DNA of 64,000 bases from CAMTWZ01 sp041749075 (GTDB taxonomy: Bacteria; Bacteroidota; Rhodothermia; Balneolales; HLUCCA01). The notes under the pieces were generated by a model. It searched no databases. It was not told the DNA's origin and was given only the letters and a program-made list of their open reading frames with translations. Where the stretch lies: the NCBI GenBank assembly GCA_041749075.1, contig JBGTBY010000024.1, positions 1 through 64,000 on the forward strand, given 5' to 3'. Both the position numbers and the translations under genes were made by a program. Positions 33,708-42,695 of this stretch are shown here, one piece after another (position 1 is the first letter of the stretch; every line of letters starts with the position of its first letter).

Positions 33708-34616
33708 ATGCACCCAAGCGACTTCTTCATCAATCCTCAAGATCGCCGAATTCCTGCATTTTGGCGCATCCTGTTCCAGTTCATCCTGTTCATCATTTTC
33801 TTTACTCTGCTTCAATTCGCACTGCCCAACGATCTTCCATATGTTCTGAACCACACGCTTCCCCTCATCGCATGCACTCTCAGCATCTATGTGTGCGGGC
33901 GATGGCTGGATAAACGCCCTTTTCTCGATTTCGGACTACACCTGTCCCCTCAATGGTGGCGCGAATGCGGATTGGGCGTTGGCATCGGTTTTGTGGCCAT
34001 GGGAGCGATCTTCGCGGTATTCTGGCTGCTTGGTTGGTTGGATTTCACCGGGTTCGGATGGGACCGTGGTGGAACGGATATCTTCGCGATCTCCATTTCC
34101 ATTTATTTCCTACATATGGCCATGGTGGGATTCTATGAAGAATTGTTCAGCCGCGGCTATCACCTTAAAAACATGATGGAAGGATTCCGTTTCGGTTCGG
34201 ATGTTTCCGGAAAGCGCGCCGCATTCTTCAGCCTACTAACATCCTCACTTATTTTCGGATTGATGCACGCTGGCAATTCGAATTTTGGCATCGCTGGGAT
34301 GGTGGGCATCACCATTGCCGGATTGCTGCTCGGAATTCCCTATATCATGACAGGTCGGCTGGGTTATGCGATAGGATTGCATTTCTCATGGAACTTCGCA
34401 CAAGGCGCCGTGTTCGGTTTTCCGGTCAGCGGCAATCCGTTTCGCGAAAGCCTGTTGCAGCACCGAATCACCGGACCTGAATGGCTCACCGGTGGCGCAT
34501 TCGGTCCGGAAGCCGGAGTTTTGCCATTCATTATCCTGATTCTTGCAGGCGTGATCAGTGTTGTTCTATTGGTTCGATCGGGCGTGCCATTCAAGGTCCA
34601 CGAATCGTTTAAGTAG
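33708..34616 (+). CDS. CPBP-family intramembrane protease (Abi/CAAX-like)
   Basis: A 302-residue membrane protein of about eight helices. Motif 1 is YEELFSRGY (EExxxR), motif 2 FGLMHAGN (FxxxH) and motif 3 HFSWNF (HxxxN), the catalytic set of CPBP glutamic proteases. Roles in the family include prenyl-protein processing and membrane protein maturation; none is specified here. ATG 33708 is chosen since the upstream extension overlaps the SRAP gene and has no family match. Confidence 0.87.
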   Translation: MHPSDFFINPQDRRIPAFWRILFQFILFIIFFTLLQFALPNDLPYVLNHTLPLIACTLSIYVCGRWLDKRPFLDFGLHLSPQWWRECGLGVGIGFVAMGAIFAVFWLLGWLDFTGFGWDRGGTDIFAISISIYFLHMAMVGFYEELFSRGYHLKNMMEGFRFGSDVSGKRAAFFSLLTSSLIFGLMHAGNSNFGIAGMVGITIAGLLLGIPYIMTGRLGYAIGLHFSWNFAQGAVFGFPVSGNPFRESLLQHRITGPEWLTGGAFGPEAGVLPFIILILAGVISVVLLVRSGVPFKVHESFK

Positions 34617-34628
34617 GTATATTGCCGG

Positions 34629-35741
34629 ATGTCCACCCTTCCCTATGGCATCTTTTCGACGCGCACGTCGCCACCCCGAGCCGGCTTGAAGCATGGTGAT
34701 GTGGTGATCGATTTGTCCGGCATGGAACGAGCCGGATGGTTTTCAGATGTGAAAGGATTCGCGGGCGAGCCCTTCTCTCAGTCCACGCTCAATGCCTACA
34801 TGGAATTGGGTCGACCTGTTTGGAAGGAGGTGCGTCATATCGTTGTGGAGTCGCTTCATTCCAATCCTCGTGTCCTTCATCCGTTTTTTGCGCCTCTTGC
34901 CGATTGCATCTTGCATCATCCAGCCCGCATCGGAGATTACACGGATTTTTATTCGTCCTACCATCATGCGTTCCGAGTCGGATCCATGTTCCGCGGACCT
35001 GAGAACGCGCTCAATCCCAACTGGACTAAGCTTCCGGTTGGCTACCACGGGCGCAGCAGTTCGATTCGATTAAGCGGAACGGACGTGCGTCGCCCAAAGG
35101 GACAAACCCCGGAATTCGGTGCTACCAAGAAGCTCGATTTCGAGCTCGAAATGGGGTTCTATATCGGACCAAGTTCCACACTCGGCACTCCGATTCCGAT
35201 CGACCAAGCCGAAGACCACATTTTCGGCCTCACATTGCTGAACGATTGGAGCGCACGGGATATCCAAGCGTTCGAATATCAGCCCTTGGGTCCGTTCACA
35301 GCAAAGAATTTCCAGACAAGCATTTCACCTTGGATCGTGCCATTGGAAGCCCTCGAACCATTCCGCTGCACGCTACCACCACAAAAAGAAAAACCTGCTG
35401 AGTACTTGGCAGAACCCGCATCCGCCAGTTTTGATATCTCATTGGAAGTTTGGGTGAATGGCCAATGTGTGACTCAGACCAATTTCAACACGTTGTATTG
35501 GAGTATGGCTCAACAGCTTGCGCATCATACCATCAGCGGTTGCGATGTGAGAGCGGGCGATGTGATGGGATCGGGAACCATCAGTGGTGAAGAACCCGGC
35601 TCCGAAGGATGCCTCCTCGAAAAAAACAATGGTTTTTTGAACGATGGAGATGTCGTGGAACTGCGAGCCTATAGCGAGAAAAGGGGATTGAGAGTCGATT
35701 TTGGTCCCGTTTCGGGCCGCATCCTACCCGCGCTTATTTAA
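34629..35741 (+). CDS. fahA: Fumarylacetoacetase
   Basis: A 370-residue fumarylacetoacetate hydrolase, the last enzyme of tyrosine/homogentisate degradation, giving fumarate and acetoacetate. Seen: an N-terminal FAA domain, YTDFYSSYHHAFRVGSMFRG with the catalytic His and metal ligands, LPVGYHGRSSSI, the metal-binding ELEMGFYIG, NDWSARDIQAFEYQPLGPF, and GDVMGSGTISGEEPGSEGC. It is somewhat shorter than the eukaryotic enzyme (about 420). No other tyrosine-degradation genes are in the window. Its stop overlaps the convergent metalloprotease gene by 8 bp. Confidence 0.92.
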   Translation: MSTLPYGIFSTRTSPPRAGLKHGDVVIDLSGMERAGWFSDVKGFAGEPFSQSTLNAYMELGRPVWKEVRHIVVESLHSNPRVLHPFFAPLADCILHHPARIGDYTDFYSSYHHAFRVGSMFRGPENALNPNWTKLPVGYHGRSSSIRLSGTDVRRPKGQTPEFGATKKLDFELEMGFYIGPSSTLGTPIPIDQAEDHIFGLTLLNDWSARDIQAFEYQPLGPFTAKNFQTSISPWIVPLEALEPFRCTLPPQKEKPAEYLAEPASASFDISLEVWVNGQCVTQTNFNTLYWSMAQQLAHHTISGCDVRAGDVMGSGTISGEEPGSEGCLLEKNNGFLNDGDVVELRAYSEKRGLRVDFGPVSGRILPALI

Positions 35742-37269
35742 GCAACGTCATCTTGCCGGTGAGCATTTTTTCACCTGCCACCAAGCGGTAAATGTATACA
35801 CCGCTCGCAAGTAAATCGGATTGGAAGGGGATTTCATATCGACCCGCATTCCGTTCCTCATTAACCAGGGTTCTTACATGTCTACCCAGCACATCATAGA
35901 CATCCAGCCGCACATATCGACGATCCGGAATCGTGAATTCGATCTGGGTTACCGGGTTGAACGGATTCGGAAAATTCTGTGACAATGTCGGTATTTCTGG
36001 TACGGTTTCGCTGTCGATGCGATATTGGACGCTGTTGCTATTGAATTCGGAGCCATTCGCAATCACGAGTCCTAGAAATTCGAGGTCGTCCCACTCCCAG
36101 GGAGTAGCAACAAGTATCGCTCCGCTCGAATCGCCACGACGGATGATTTCTTCAATGCGCCCATCCGTCATATACCCCAGAACCGCTACTCCTGTGGCGG
36201 CTTCGGAATGAACAACAGAGACGCTGATGGGTCCGAACACCGCTTCCGGGCGTGTGATCTTATAATATCGTGCCGAGGTTCGATTCAACGACTCCACCGG
36301 CATCAGTGAATCAGGAATCGCAACACGAGTCGCAACTACCGGATTCGGATACTCATGGCTCGCTTCAAAACCATAGGTTCCGCGCGCTTGATCACCCGAT
36401 GCGAAATGCCATGCATGATTTTCTGCCAGGCTCTCGGAATAGGACACATCCAATGATGTGAGCACCTGTCGGATGGTGGCCACCATCTGATTTCCGTTCA
36501 TAACCACACGATCCCACACATCCACCCAAAACGAAATGCCATGGGTTTCGGCATAATAGAGCATCCAAGTGACGTGATAATAAGCGCCGGGTGTGCTGCG
36601 ACTCGGGTTCCGGAAAATGGATTGCGAACCGAGATAATTGTAATAGTCGTTCACCTGTGGATAGGTGATTTCCTCCATCATGGTGGCATCCATCTCCACC
36701 CAATCCACGCGTCCGGCATCGCCGGCCCAAAAGTTGGTTGCGTATTGGATCGCGTGCTTGAATTCATGGGCTACGGTCACTTTCAATGCCCCTAAAACAT
36801 CTCCATCCGGATCGTCATTCGGTGGAAAACCCATGAAATTGCTGTGAAGCACAATGTAGGTCGTTCCGCCGGATGGCTGGGCGTAGCCATAGTAATCCAG
36901 GTCTTCGAAATAGATCTGATACGGCGTAAGGCCTATCGGATCGCGGAACTTTTGCTCCACAACCTGCAGCTGGTAGGTGTAATCGGCATACTCGGCGGTG
37001 CGCTCCACATAATCCGGAATGCCGTTCAGATTGAGGTCCGTTGCTGGAACCGCATTCGGACCCGTTGTCTCATAATTGATTCGAAACTTGCCGGATGGGG
37101 ATGTGAATATCGCAGCGGTCCGCATCCGAAGATCCTCTTCGGATGTGAGTTGTTTCAGCCGGGCGCCTGATTCCCGCGATTCGATGATGGCAGGCGTATA
37201 ACATTTGATCCACTCTTGAGCCGACAGGGATGCGGGAAACAGAACAAACAGGAAAAGAATGCGGGACAT
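35734..37269 (-). CDS. T9SS-secreted MXAN_6640-type putative metalloprotease (paralogue 1)
   Basis: A 511-residue secreted protein: signal peptide MSRILFLFVLFPASLSAQ, then a domain found in MXAN_6640-type putative metalloproteases. The zinc motif is H168-E-F-K-H172, followed by EMDATMMEEITYPQVNDYY with candidate further ligands. The T9SS sorting domain covers about residues 428-511 (FPNPFNPVTQ ... YDVLGRHVRTL ... GKMTLLK). Its start codon directly abuts the stop of its larger paralogue, so the two form an operon. The substrate is unknown. Confidence 0.83.
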   Translation of the reverse strand: MSRILFLFVLFPASLSAQEWIKCYTPAIIESRESGARLKQLTSEEDLRMRTAAIFTSPSGKFRINYETTGPNAVPATDLNLNGIPDYVERTAEYADYTYQLQVVEQKFRDPIGLTPYQIYFEDLDYYGYAQPSGGTTYIVLHSNFMGFPPNDDPDGDVLGALKVTVAHEFKHAIQYATNFWAGDAGRVDWVEMDATMMEEITYPQVNDYYNYLGSQSIFRNPSRSTPGAYYHVTWMLYYAETHGISFWVDVWDRVVMNGNQMVATIRQVLTSLDVSYSESLAENHAWHFASGDQARGTYGFEASHEYPNPVVATRVAIPDSLMPVESLNRTSARYYKITRPEAVFGPISVSVVHSEAATGVAVLGYMTDGRIEEIIRRGDSSGAILVATPWEWDDLEFLGLVIANGSEFNSNSVQYRIDSETVPEIPTLSQNFPNPFNPVTQIEFTIPDRRYVRLDVYDVLGRHVRTLVNEERNAGRYEIPFQSDLLASGVYIYRLVAGEKMLTGKMTLLK

Positions 37270-39510
37270 TTATTTGATCAGCGTGATGGATCTCGTAAGG
37301 CGTTGACCGTCGGTGTCAAGAATCAGAACATATACACCCGATGAGAGATTCCCGGCATCGAATCTTATGGAATGTTCTCCAGCGGGCATGGATGAATCTA
37401 CCAGGATACGCACTTGCCGGCCAAGGATGTCATACACCGCAAGTCGCACACGACCGATTTCCGATTTCCGATACCTGATTTCCGTCGACGGGTTGAATGG
37501 ATTCGGATAATTGTCCAAGCTCAATTGGGATGGGCGCTCCGGCTCGCGTTCCAGTCCCACCGGCGTCTTGGGATTCGTGATGATGGTGATCGAATCGGTG
37601 CGATAGAAATAACTCTCATCAATCAAACCGCTTTGAAAGACCAATACCGTGGTGTCTTTTCGAACGGCACGAAACGATAAGGTGAGGCGTGATTCGCCTG
37701 TAGTTGCCTCGCTTTGAACATGCACAAACCGGGTGAACGTCGAATCTTGCATCCAATCGGTCCGCTGTGCGGATGTGGGCATGGCACGGTTTTTCACCTC
37801 GCTCAAGATCAAGGCTTGCCGATGTTCATCAAGTAATCCGTAACGGGCTTCAACTTTGCTGCCGAATGGAAGATGCACGAGAATGGTATCACCCTCGGCT
37901 ACGGATTCAACTTGCATCTGCGGATTGATGCCGTACCAGAAAGGATCAATATCCAGCCAAACCATATCATCAAAGAAACTTGTTTGTTCGAATCGAGCCG
38001 CGCCAGGACCAACTCCAAATGCGTCGGCGTCGGCAGGGAGTTTGTTTTGGAAGAGGTAGGCCGCGTCGAGAGGGGTGAGAACGCCGTTACCCGTGAGATC
38101 AGATCGAAACACAGAGTTTAGAGACGGATTCATCGAAAACTTGCCAACCAAGTGGGCGAGCATATCGGTCAGATCTTGGTCATTGACTTGAGCATCCAGA
38201 TTGAAATCGCCATACGGTACTTTCGGAATTCGATGGATGGGCGCTACACTGAATCGTGCGGTTGTGCTTGAGTAATTCGTGGCTCCTGTGTTCACGACCA
38301 CCACACCGATCATGTCCACATCCTCAAAACGGACGGAATTCGGCAGTTTGAATACCTCATAGGTGTTGATTCGGTCAAAATCACGAACAACAGGCTTGAT
38401 GCCTTCCACCACGCTTCCATCTTTGAGATAGGCGATCACTCCGAACTGGATGGTGTCGTTCAAGCGATAGCCAAGCAGATACACATGTCCCGTGTCTTGG
38501 GCCGTGGGAACATATCGGTAGTGACGCGCCGAGTATTTGTTCAGCGAACCAACGGTCACATCCGCACTATTGGTCAACAACACGCTGGATGTGGTCGGGA
38601 GAATGGCCCGATCCGCGAATCCATATTCTTCCTTGGCGCGCGTTCCGGAAGCATGATGCCATAAATGGTTCGCCACAAAGAATTCTTCGTACAGCTCCTT
38701 TCGATTGCCGTTCATCGCGTCTCTCATGGAGATGTAGTTGTTGTTGCGGATCCGATTCCACACATCCACCCAGAAGTGGGGACCGATGCGTTCATGGTAG
38801 AACAAGCTGAACGAGGCCATGGCGTAGGCGCCGGGGATCGATGACGTCGGATTCGAGAAAATCGAACCACCTCCGGTATACGACACATAATCATTCACCT
38901 GCGGATAGACGACTTCCTCCATCATCGTCGCATCCATTTCCGCCCAAACGACGGTTCCCGTTTCACCGCGCCACCGACTCGTCGTATACTGAATCGCGTG
39001 TTTCAATTCATGGGCGATGGTCACTTTCAAGGCTCCGAGTTGGTCGCCATCCGGATCGTCGTTCTGCGGAAATCCGTCGAACGTGGAATGCACGACGATG
39101 TAGGTGGTCGACCCGCTCGGCTGCGTGTACCCGTACGAGCCCTGACTCAAAAACCGGATCCGGTAGGGAGAGCCCGGAATAAGCGGATCCACATAACCGA
39201 GTGAGTCCACCATCACATGCCAAGAGTCATCCGCATATTCGCCAGCACGGTCGATGTAATCTGGGATACCATTCGCATCGAGATCTGCCAAAGGCACGGC
39301 ATGAGTCCCGGAATCGTCGAATTGCAACCGGAATTTGCCAGATGGAGACAGCACTTCGCGCGTGGCTTGGGTGGTTGGAGGTGAATCGGGCAGAGATTTT
39401 CCACGGCGCATCGCCTCCATTACGGATGCTGTTCCGCATTTCACAATGTCTTGCGCCTGTAGGGGGATGCCGGTGAGGCAAAGCCCTATAATGATCCAAA
39501 AACCACGCAT
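37270..39510 (-). CDS. T9SS-secreted MXAN_6640-type putative metalloprotease with dockerin-like domain (paralogue 2)
   Basis: A 746-residue paralogue of the next gene. Signal peptide MRGFWIIIGLCLTGIPLQAQ, zinc motif H167-E-L-K-H, EMDATMMEEVVYPQVNDY, then a beta domain. A dockerin-like calcium-binding pair (about 432-490; loops DFNLDAQVNDQD and DLTGNGVLTPLD) is followed by a further beta region and a T9SS sorting domain (about 663-746). The frame stays open for another 320 codons upstream, but that stretch is antisense to trhO; the signal peptide and homology to the paralogue fix the start at 39510. Confidence 0.83.
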   Translation of the reverse strand: MRGFWIIIGLCLTGIPLQAQDIVKCGTASVMEAMRRGKSLPDSPPTTQATREVLSPSGKFRLQFDDSGTHAVPLADLDANGIPDYIDRAGEYADDSWHVMVDSLGYVDPLIPGSPYRIRFLSQGSYGYTQPSGSTTYIVVHSTFDGFPQNDDPDGDQLGALKVTIAHELKHAIQYTTSRWRGETGTVVWAEMDATMMEEVVYPQVNDYVSYTGGGSIFSNPTSSIPGAYAMASFSLFYHERIGPHFWVDVWNRIRNNNYISMRDAMNGNRKELYEEFFVANHLWHHASGTRAKEEYGFADRAILPTTSSVLLTNSADVTVGSLNKYSARHYRYVPTAQDTGHVYLLGYRLNDTIQFGVIAYLKDGSVVEGIKPVVRDFDRINTYEVFKLPNSVRFEDVDMIGVVVVNTGATNYSSTTARFSVAPIHRIPKVPYGDFNLDAQVNDQDLTDMLAHLVGKFSMNPSLNSVFRSDLTGNGVLTPLDAAYLFQNKLPADADAFGVGPGAARFEQTSFFDDMVWLDIDPFWYGINPQMQVESVAEGDTILVHLPFGSKVEARYGLLDEHRQALILSEVKNRAMPTSAQRTDWMQDSTFTRFVHVQSEATTGESRLTLSFRAVRKDTTVLVFQSGLIDESYFYRTDSITIITNPKTPVGLEREPERPSQLSLDNYPNPFNPSTEIRYRKSEIGRVRLAVYDILGRQVRILVDSSMPAGEHSIRFDAGNLSSGVYVLILDTDGQRLTRSITLIK

Positions 39511-39552
39511 CTGATTTCGATAAGCCGTATTTTCTAGCACTAACTTAAAAAT

Positions 39553-40479
39553 ATGGAAAGCAAGGTTCTCCTCTATTACAATTTCACGCCGATCGACGAG
39601 GTTCCGGCGTTCATCGAGTCCCATAAAGCACTCTGCATCGAATTGAACCTGCTCGGACGCATCTATGTTTCCGAGGAAGGAATCAATGGCACGGTTTCGG
39701 GCTCCATCGCCGCCTGCGACGCCTATAAAGAGCATGTATGGTCTCTTCCGGGCCTTTCCACCACCGAGTTCAAAGAAGATTTGTGCGATCACGTTCCCTT
39801 TGGCCGTTTGATCTGTAAATACCGTGCCGAAATCGTGGCGTTGCGCACCGATATGGAATTGGATCCGAAAGATGGCGGGACCCATCTGAGTCCGCGCGAA
39901 TGGCGTGAAACGTTGGAAAAAGAGAAAGACTTTGTGATGATAGATGTGCGAAATCAATACGAGTCGAAGATCGGCCATTTCGAGGGTGCCATCCTTCCGG
40001 ACCTCGAAAACTTTTATAATTTTCCGCAGTGGGTCGACGAATCCGGCATCCCGAAAGACAAGAAAATCCTGATGTATTGCACGGGAGGCATCCGTTGCGA
40101 AAAGTTCTCTGTTTTGATGAAAAAGAAAGGCTATGGGGATGTGAGCCAATTGCATGGTGGCATCCTCACCTACGCGAAAGAAGAAGGTGGCGCGCATTTT
40201 CACGGGAAATGCTTCGTGTTTGATGATCGCTTGGCCGTACCAGTGAATCCGAACGAAGACGAACCCATCAGTTTTTGCGAATTGTCGGGTCAGCCCGCCG
40301 ATACCTACATCAATTGCGCCAACATGGATTGCAATAAGTTGTTCATCTGTTGCGAGGGTGCGGCGGACACATACCAAGGCTGTTGCAGCGAAGCCTGCAT
40401 GCATGCGCCACGTGTGCGTCCGTTCAACAAAGAATCGGCCTTTGCGCCATTCCGTCGGGCGCATCACTACCAATTATGA
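39553..40479 (+). CDS. trhO: tRNA uridine 5-hydroxylase, rhodanese-related (TrhO/YceA)
   Basis: A 308-residue protein of the TrhO family, which makes 5-hydroxyuridine at the wobble position of tRNA. An N-terminal acylphosphatase-like domain (LLYYNFTPIDEVPAF) precedes a rhodanese domain with active-site loop YCTGGIRCEK (C176, C182). The C-terminal zinc-like cysteine cluster is CANMDCNKLFICC ... CCSEAC. Length is typical (about 310-330). It is divergent from the metalloprotease genes across a 42-bp gap that must hold both promoters, and overlaps the next gene by ATGA. Confidence 0.9.
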   Translation: MESKVLLYYNFTPIDEVPAFIESHKALCIELNLLGRIYVSEEGINGTVSGSIAACDAYKEHVWSLPGLSTTEFKEDLCDHVPFGRLICKYRAEIVALRTDMELDPKDGGTHLSPREWRETLEKEKDFVMIDVRNQYESKIGHFEGAILPDLENFYNFPQWVDESGIPKDKKILMYCTGGIRCEKFSVLMKKKGYGDVSQLHGGILTYAKEEGGAHFHGKCFVFDDRLAVPVNPNEDEPISFCELSGQPADTYINCANMDCNKLFICCEGAADTYQGCCSEACMHAPRVRPFNKESAFAPFRRAHHYQL

Positions 40480-41051
40480 ACACTCGGATCCTCCTGGTCC
40501 TGTTCCTTTTATCCTCATGCAGTTTGTTTGATACGCGGGATGTGGAAAAACCAGGTAGTGGATCCTTAGCGGTGTTCTTGCAACCCGACCGACCCGAAGT
40601 GGTGCTAGTCAACCTGAGCGCGGCCATCGCCGGGATGAGCGCGCTGAATTATGTGCGCAGTTTGGATGGCGACGATTTCGTGTTCACACCGACCGTTGCG
40701 GCTCAGCAATTGTATCCCGATGTGTTTGCGGGTTGGGATGTGGCCTCCGAAGAAAATTGGTTCACGCAAATGAGCACGGCGGCGGCGCAATCCTCGGGAC
40801 ATCAGCTGACATTGACGAATATCACCACCGAAATATCGTCGAATACTCAACGCCAGGTCGTGGCCAATTATAGTCTAACGGTGTATCATAACCGTGCGTC
40901 GCAAGGAGTTCCAAACCTTGTGCGCGGACGTTTTGTACTCACTTTGGTGTCGGCAGATAATGGATTATGGAGCATCCGCGAATGGTCCGATATTTCTGTG
41001 GACGACGAGCCGAGTTGGTCCGACCTCAAAGCTTTGTTTACTAGAAATTAA
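40476..41051 (+). CDS. Putative lipoprotein, family unknown
   Basis: A 191-residue protein with lipobox FLLSSC (cysteine about residue 14). The rest (NTEISSN ... VRGRFVLTLVSADNGLWSIREW) has the feel of an NTF2/SnoaL-like or lipocalin-like beta domain ending with a W-x-I-x-x-W strand, but I do not recognise a family. ATG 40476 overlaps the trhO stop. Its TAA overlaps the convergent hydrolase stop by 4 bp. Confidence 0.7.
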   Translation: MNTRILLVLFLLSSCSLFDTRDVEKPGSGSLAVFLQPDRPEVVLVNLSAAIAGMSALNYVRSLDGDDFVFTPTVAAQQLYPDVFAGWDVASEENWFTQMSTAAAQSSGHQLTLTNITTEISSNTQRQVVANYSLTVYHNRASQGVPNLVRGRFVLTLVSADNGLWSIREWSDISVDDEPSWSDLKALFTRN

Positions 41052-41827
41052 GCGTTGAAAAAGGCCTCGGTGATGGCCTTGAACCTGTGCGGTTGGTCGA
41101 GAAATGCGAAATGTCCGGCGGCTTCAATCGTCACAAGCGCCGCGTTCGGCATACCGTCGCGCATGCGTTCGGCTTGATAGATGGGGGTTGAATCGTCGTT
41201 CACACCCCAAAGCAGCAAGGTGGATTGCGGCACCAAGGGAAGGCAGGGTTCCAAATATTCGGATACCGTTTTCACGAACACGTCGCGCATTATGCCTTGC
41301 AAGGTCTGATAATCGCTCGAGCCAAGGGCTTTCCACAGCGTTGTGCCACGGAGCTTACCCAACGCGGCGTCGCGCAGAGGTTGAGGTAGAAGCTGGAGCG
41401 GCGCTTTGAGAGATTGTGCTGTGTATTTCTTGACGTAGAAGCTGGGCTTGCGGCGTGGCTTCATACCGGCTCCGCCCGTGATGAGGATGGATTTCACAAG
41501 CGAGGAATCGGACGGGCGGGAGCAGAGTTTTAGGGTGATGCGTCCACCGAAGGAATGGGCGAGGATGTCGACGGGACCGACGTCGAGGTATCGGATGAAG
41601 GCGGCAACGAGATCGGAATAATCATCAATCTGCCAGGGGAAGGGCGGGGGTGGGGTTTGTCCGAAGCCGGGGAGGTCGATCAAATAGATCGTCCGGTTCA
41701 CCTTCAACGACGCCGCTAACGGGCGCATCACCTTACCCGACACTCCCCAACCATGCAGAAAAAGCAACGGCTTTCCCTCTCCGAGTGTCTCAATATGTAC
41801 CGATAAACCGCCGTGATTGAACTGCAT
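41048..41827 (-). CDS. Alpha/beta hydrolase
   Basis: A 259-residue alpha/beta hydrolase fold protein. The oxyanion motif is FLHGWGVSG, the nucleophile elbow AHSFGG (Ser about 99), the acid in WGVNDDSTP (about 210) and the histidine in AGHFAFLDQP (about 238). Similar proteins include meta-cleavage hydrolases and carboxylesterases. ATG 41827 is used because the upstream extension has no family-like sequence and crosses the divergent gene. Confidence 0.83.
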   Translation of the reverse strand: MQFNHGGLSVHIETLGEGKPLLFLHGWGVSGKVMRPLAASLKVNRTIYLIDLPGFGQTPPPPFPWQIDDYSDLVAAFIRYLDVGPVDILAHSFGGRITLKLCSRPSDSSLVKSILITGGAGMKPRRKPSFYVKKYTAQSLKAPLQLLPQPLRDAALGKLRGTTLWKALGSSDYQTLQGIMRDVFVKTVSEYLEPCLPLVPQSTLLLWGVNDDSTPIYQAERMRDGMPNAALVTIEAAGHFAFLDQPHRFKAITEAFFNA

Positions 41828-41904
41828 AGGCCGAAAGTACGGCAATCGTTCCGGAATCTGTGCAGATTGTGTAAGATTTGGCGGGTTTCCGCCTCTATAC
41901 AAGT

Positions 41905-42447
41905 ATGTGGAAACGTGAACTCTTCTTTTTCTTCGAGCGACTCGAAATCCGAGCCGGCGAACGCCGTGCCATCGCCACGCTCCTGCTCCTTGGCACACTG
42001 CTCAACATCGCCGCGGATTGGATGCCCAGCCCCAGCACCTACGATGCCGCCTACTATGAACCGCTCATGGCTGCCTTCAATGAGCGCGTGGCCCGCAACC
42101 AAGCCGAAACCGCCGCCCAAGACTCGCTCTACCTGGGCTTAGTAAGGGCCGGCCCGCGTGCCGGCCCGAATGAAAGCCGTGTCGGCACCAGCAGAACTGC
42201 CCGAAGCTCTGTCAAAACCGACACGTCGCGGAGTGATCCTTCGCTTCGCTCAGGACAAGTCCCCATCAACACCGCCACCCTCGAGCAACTCGACTCCCTG
42301 CCGGGCATCGGACCCGCCTTAGCCTCCCGCATCATCCAATACCGAGAAGAAAACGGACCATTCAAATCCATCGATGAACTGCTAAAGGTTCGAGGCATTG
42401 GTCCGGCGTTATTAGCAAAGATTCGGGAATTCATTGTTTGTTGTTAG
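41905..42447 (+). CDS. ComEA-like helix-hairpin-helix protein with repeat-derived linker
   Basis: A 180-residue protein: an N-terminal membrane helix (AIATLLLLGTLLNIAADW, about 26-43), a linker, and a C-terminal double HhH domain (INTATLEQLDSLPGIGPALASRI ... LLKVRGIGPALLAKI) like ComEA/competence DNA-binding proteins. The linker (about residues 80-117) is encoded by three palindromic repeats at 42146-42262, one of which recurs elsewhere in the window. A DNA-uptake or envelope-tethered DNA-binding role is possible but unproven. Confidence 0.8.
   Translation: MWKRELFFFFERLEIRAGERRAIATLLLLGTLLNIAADWMPSPSTYDAAYYEPLMAAFNERVARNQAETAAQDSLYLGLVRAGPRAGPNESRVGTSRTARSSVKTDTSRSDPSLRSGQVPINTATLEQLDSLPGIGPALASRIIQYREENGPFKSIDELLKVRGIGPALLAKIREFIVCC
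42146..42262. repeat. Three consecutive palindromic repeats inside the ComEA-like gene
   Basis: GGGCCGGC/GCCGGCCC (42146-42153 and 42160-42167), CGTGTCGG/CCGACACG (42178-42185 and 42218-42225), and a GATCCTTCGCTTCGCTCAGG repeat (42234-42262), the reverse complement of the interspersed repeat at 15877 and 42461. All three keep the reading frame open. Confidence 0.8.
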
Positions 42448-42695
42448 TTGCTGGCGCGACGCGCGAGAGCTTGCCCTGAGCGAAGCGAAGGGTGCGACGT
42501 GCGAAGCAAGAGGGGCAATGCGCGACGTTTTAAGTGCGATGTGCGAAGCAAGAAGAGACATTAATTCGATAACTTTCCCGTTACCTACATTCATGAGATT
42601 ACCTCGCGCTTTAAACATCGCACATCGCACGATTAGCCTCGCACAATGAACATCGCACAACAAACAACAAACGACTAACAACAAACCACTAACCA
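42448..42695. other. Repeat-rich intergenic region between comEA-like gene and porX
   Basis: This 248-bp gap contains an interspersed repeat (42461-42497), GCGATGTGCGAAGCAAGA units (about 42502-42552), their inverted match CATCGCACATCGCAC near 42616, and outer arms TTTGTTGTTAGTT (about 42437) and ACTAACAACAAAC (about 42675). The whole can fold into a nested hairpin. The porX promoter must be inside it; I cannot identify the boxes. Confidence 0.55.
42461..42497. repeat. Interspersed repeat (SLRSGQ-coding type), copy 3, intergenic
   Basis: GCGCGAGAGCTTGCCCTGAG continues with CGAAGCGAAGGGTGCGA. It matches 15877-15913 with one difference and, in reverse, 42234-42262. Confidence 0.85.

Noticed and set aside
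39511..40473. 320-codon open extension upstream of the metalloprotease gene at 37270-39510
   Set aside because: It is antisense to trhO, which has clear family motifs, and the signal peptide at 39510 plus the paralogue fix the true start. The open frame is a codon-bias shadow.
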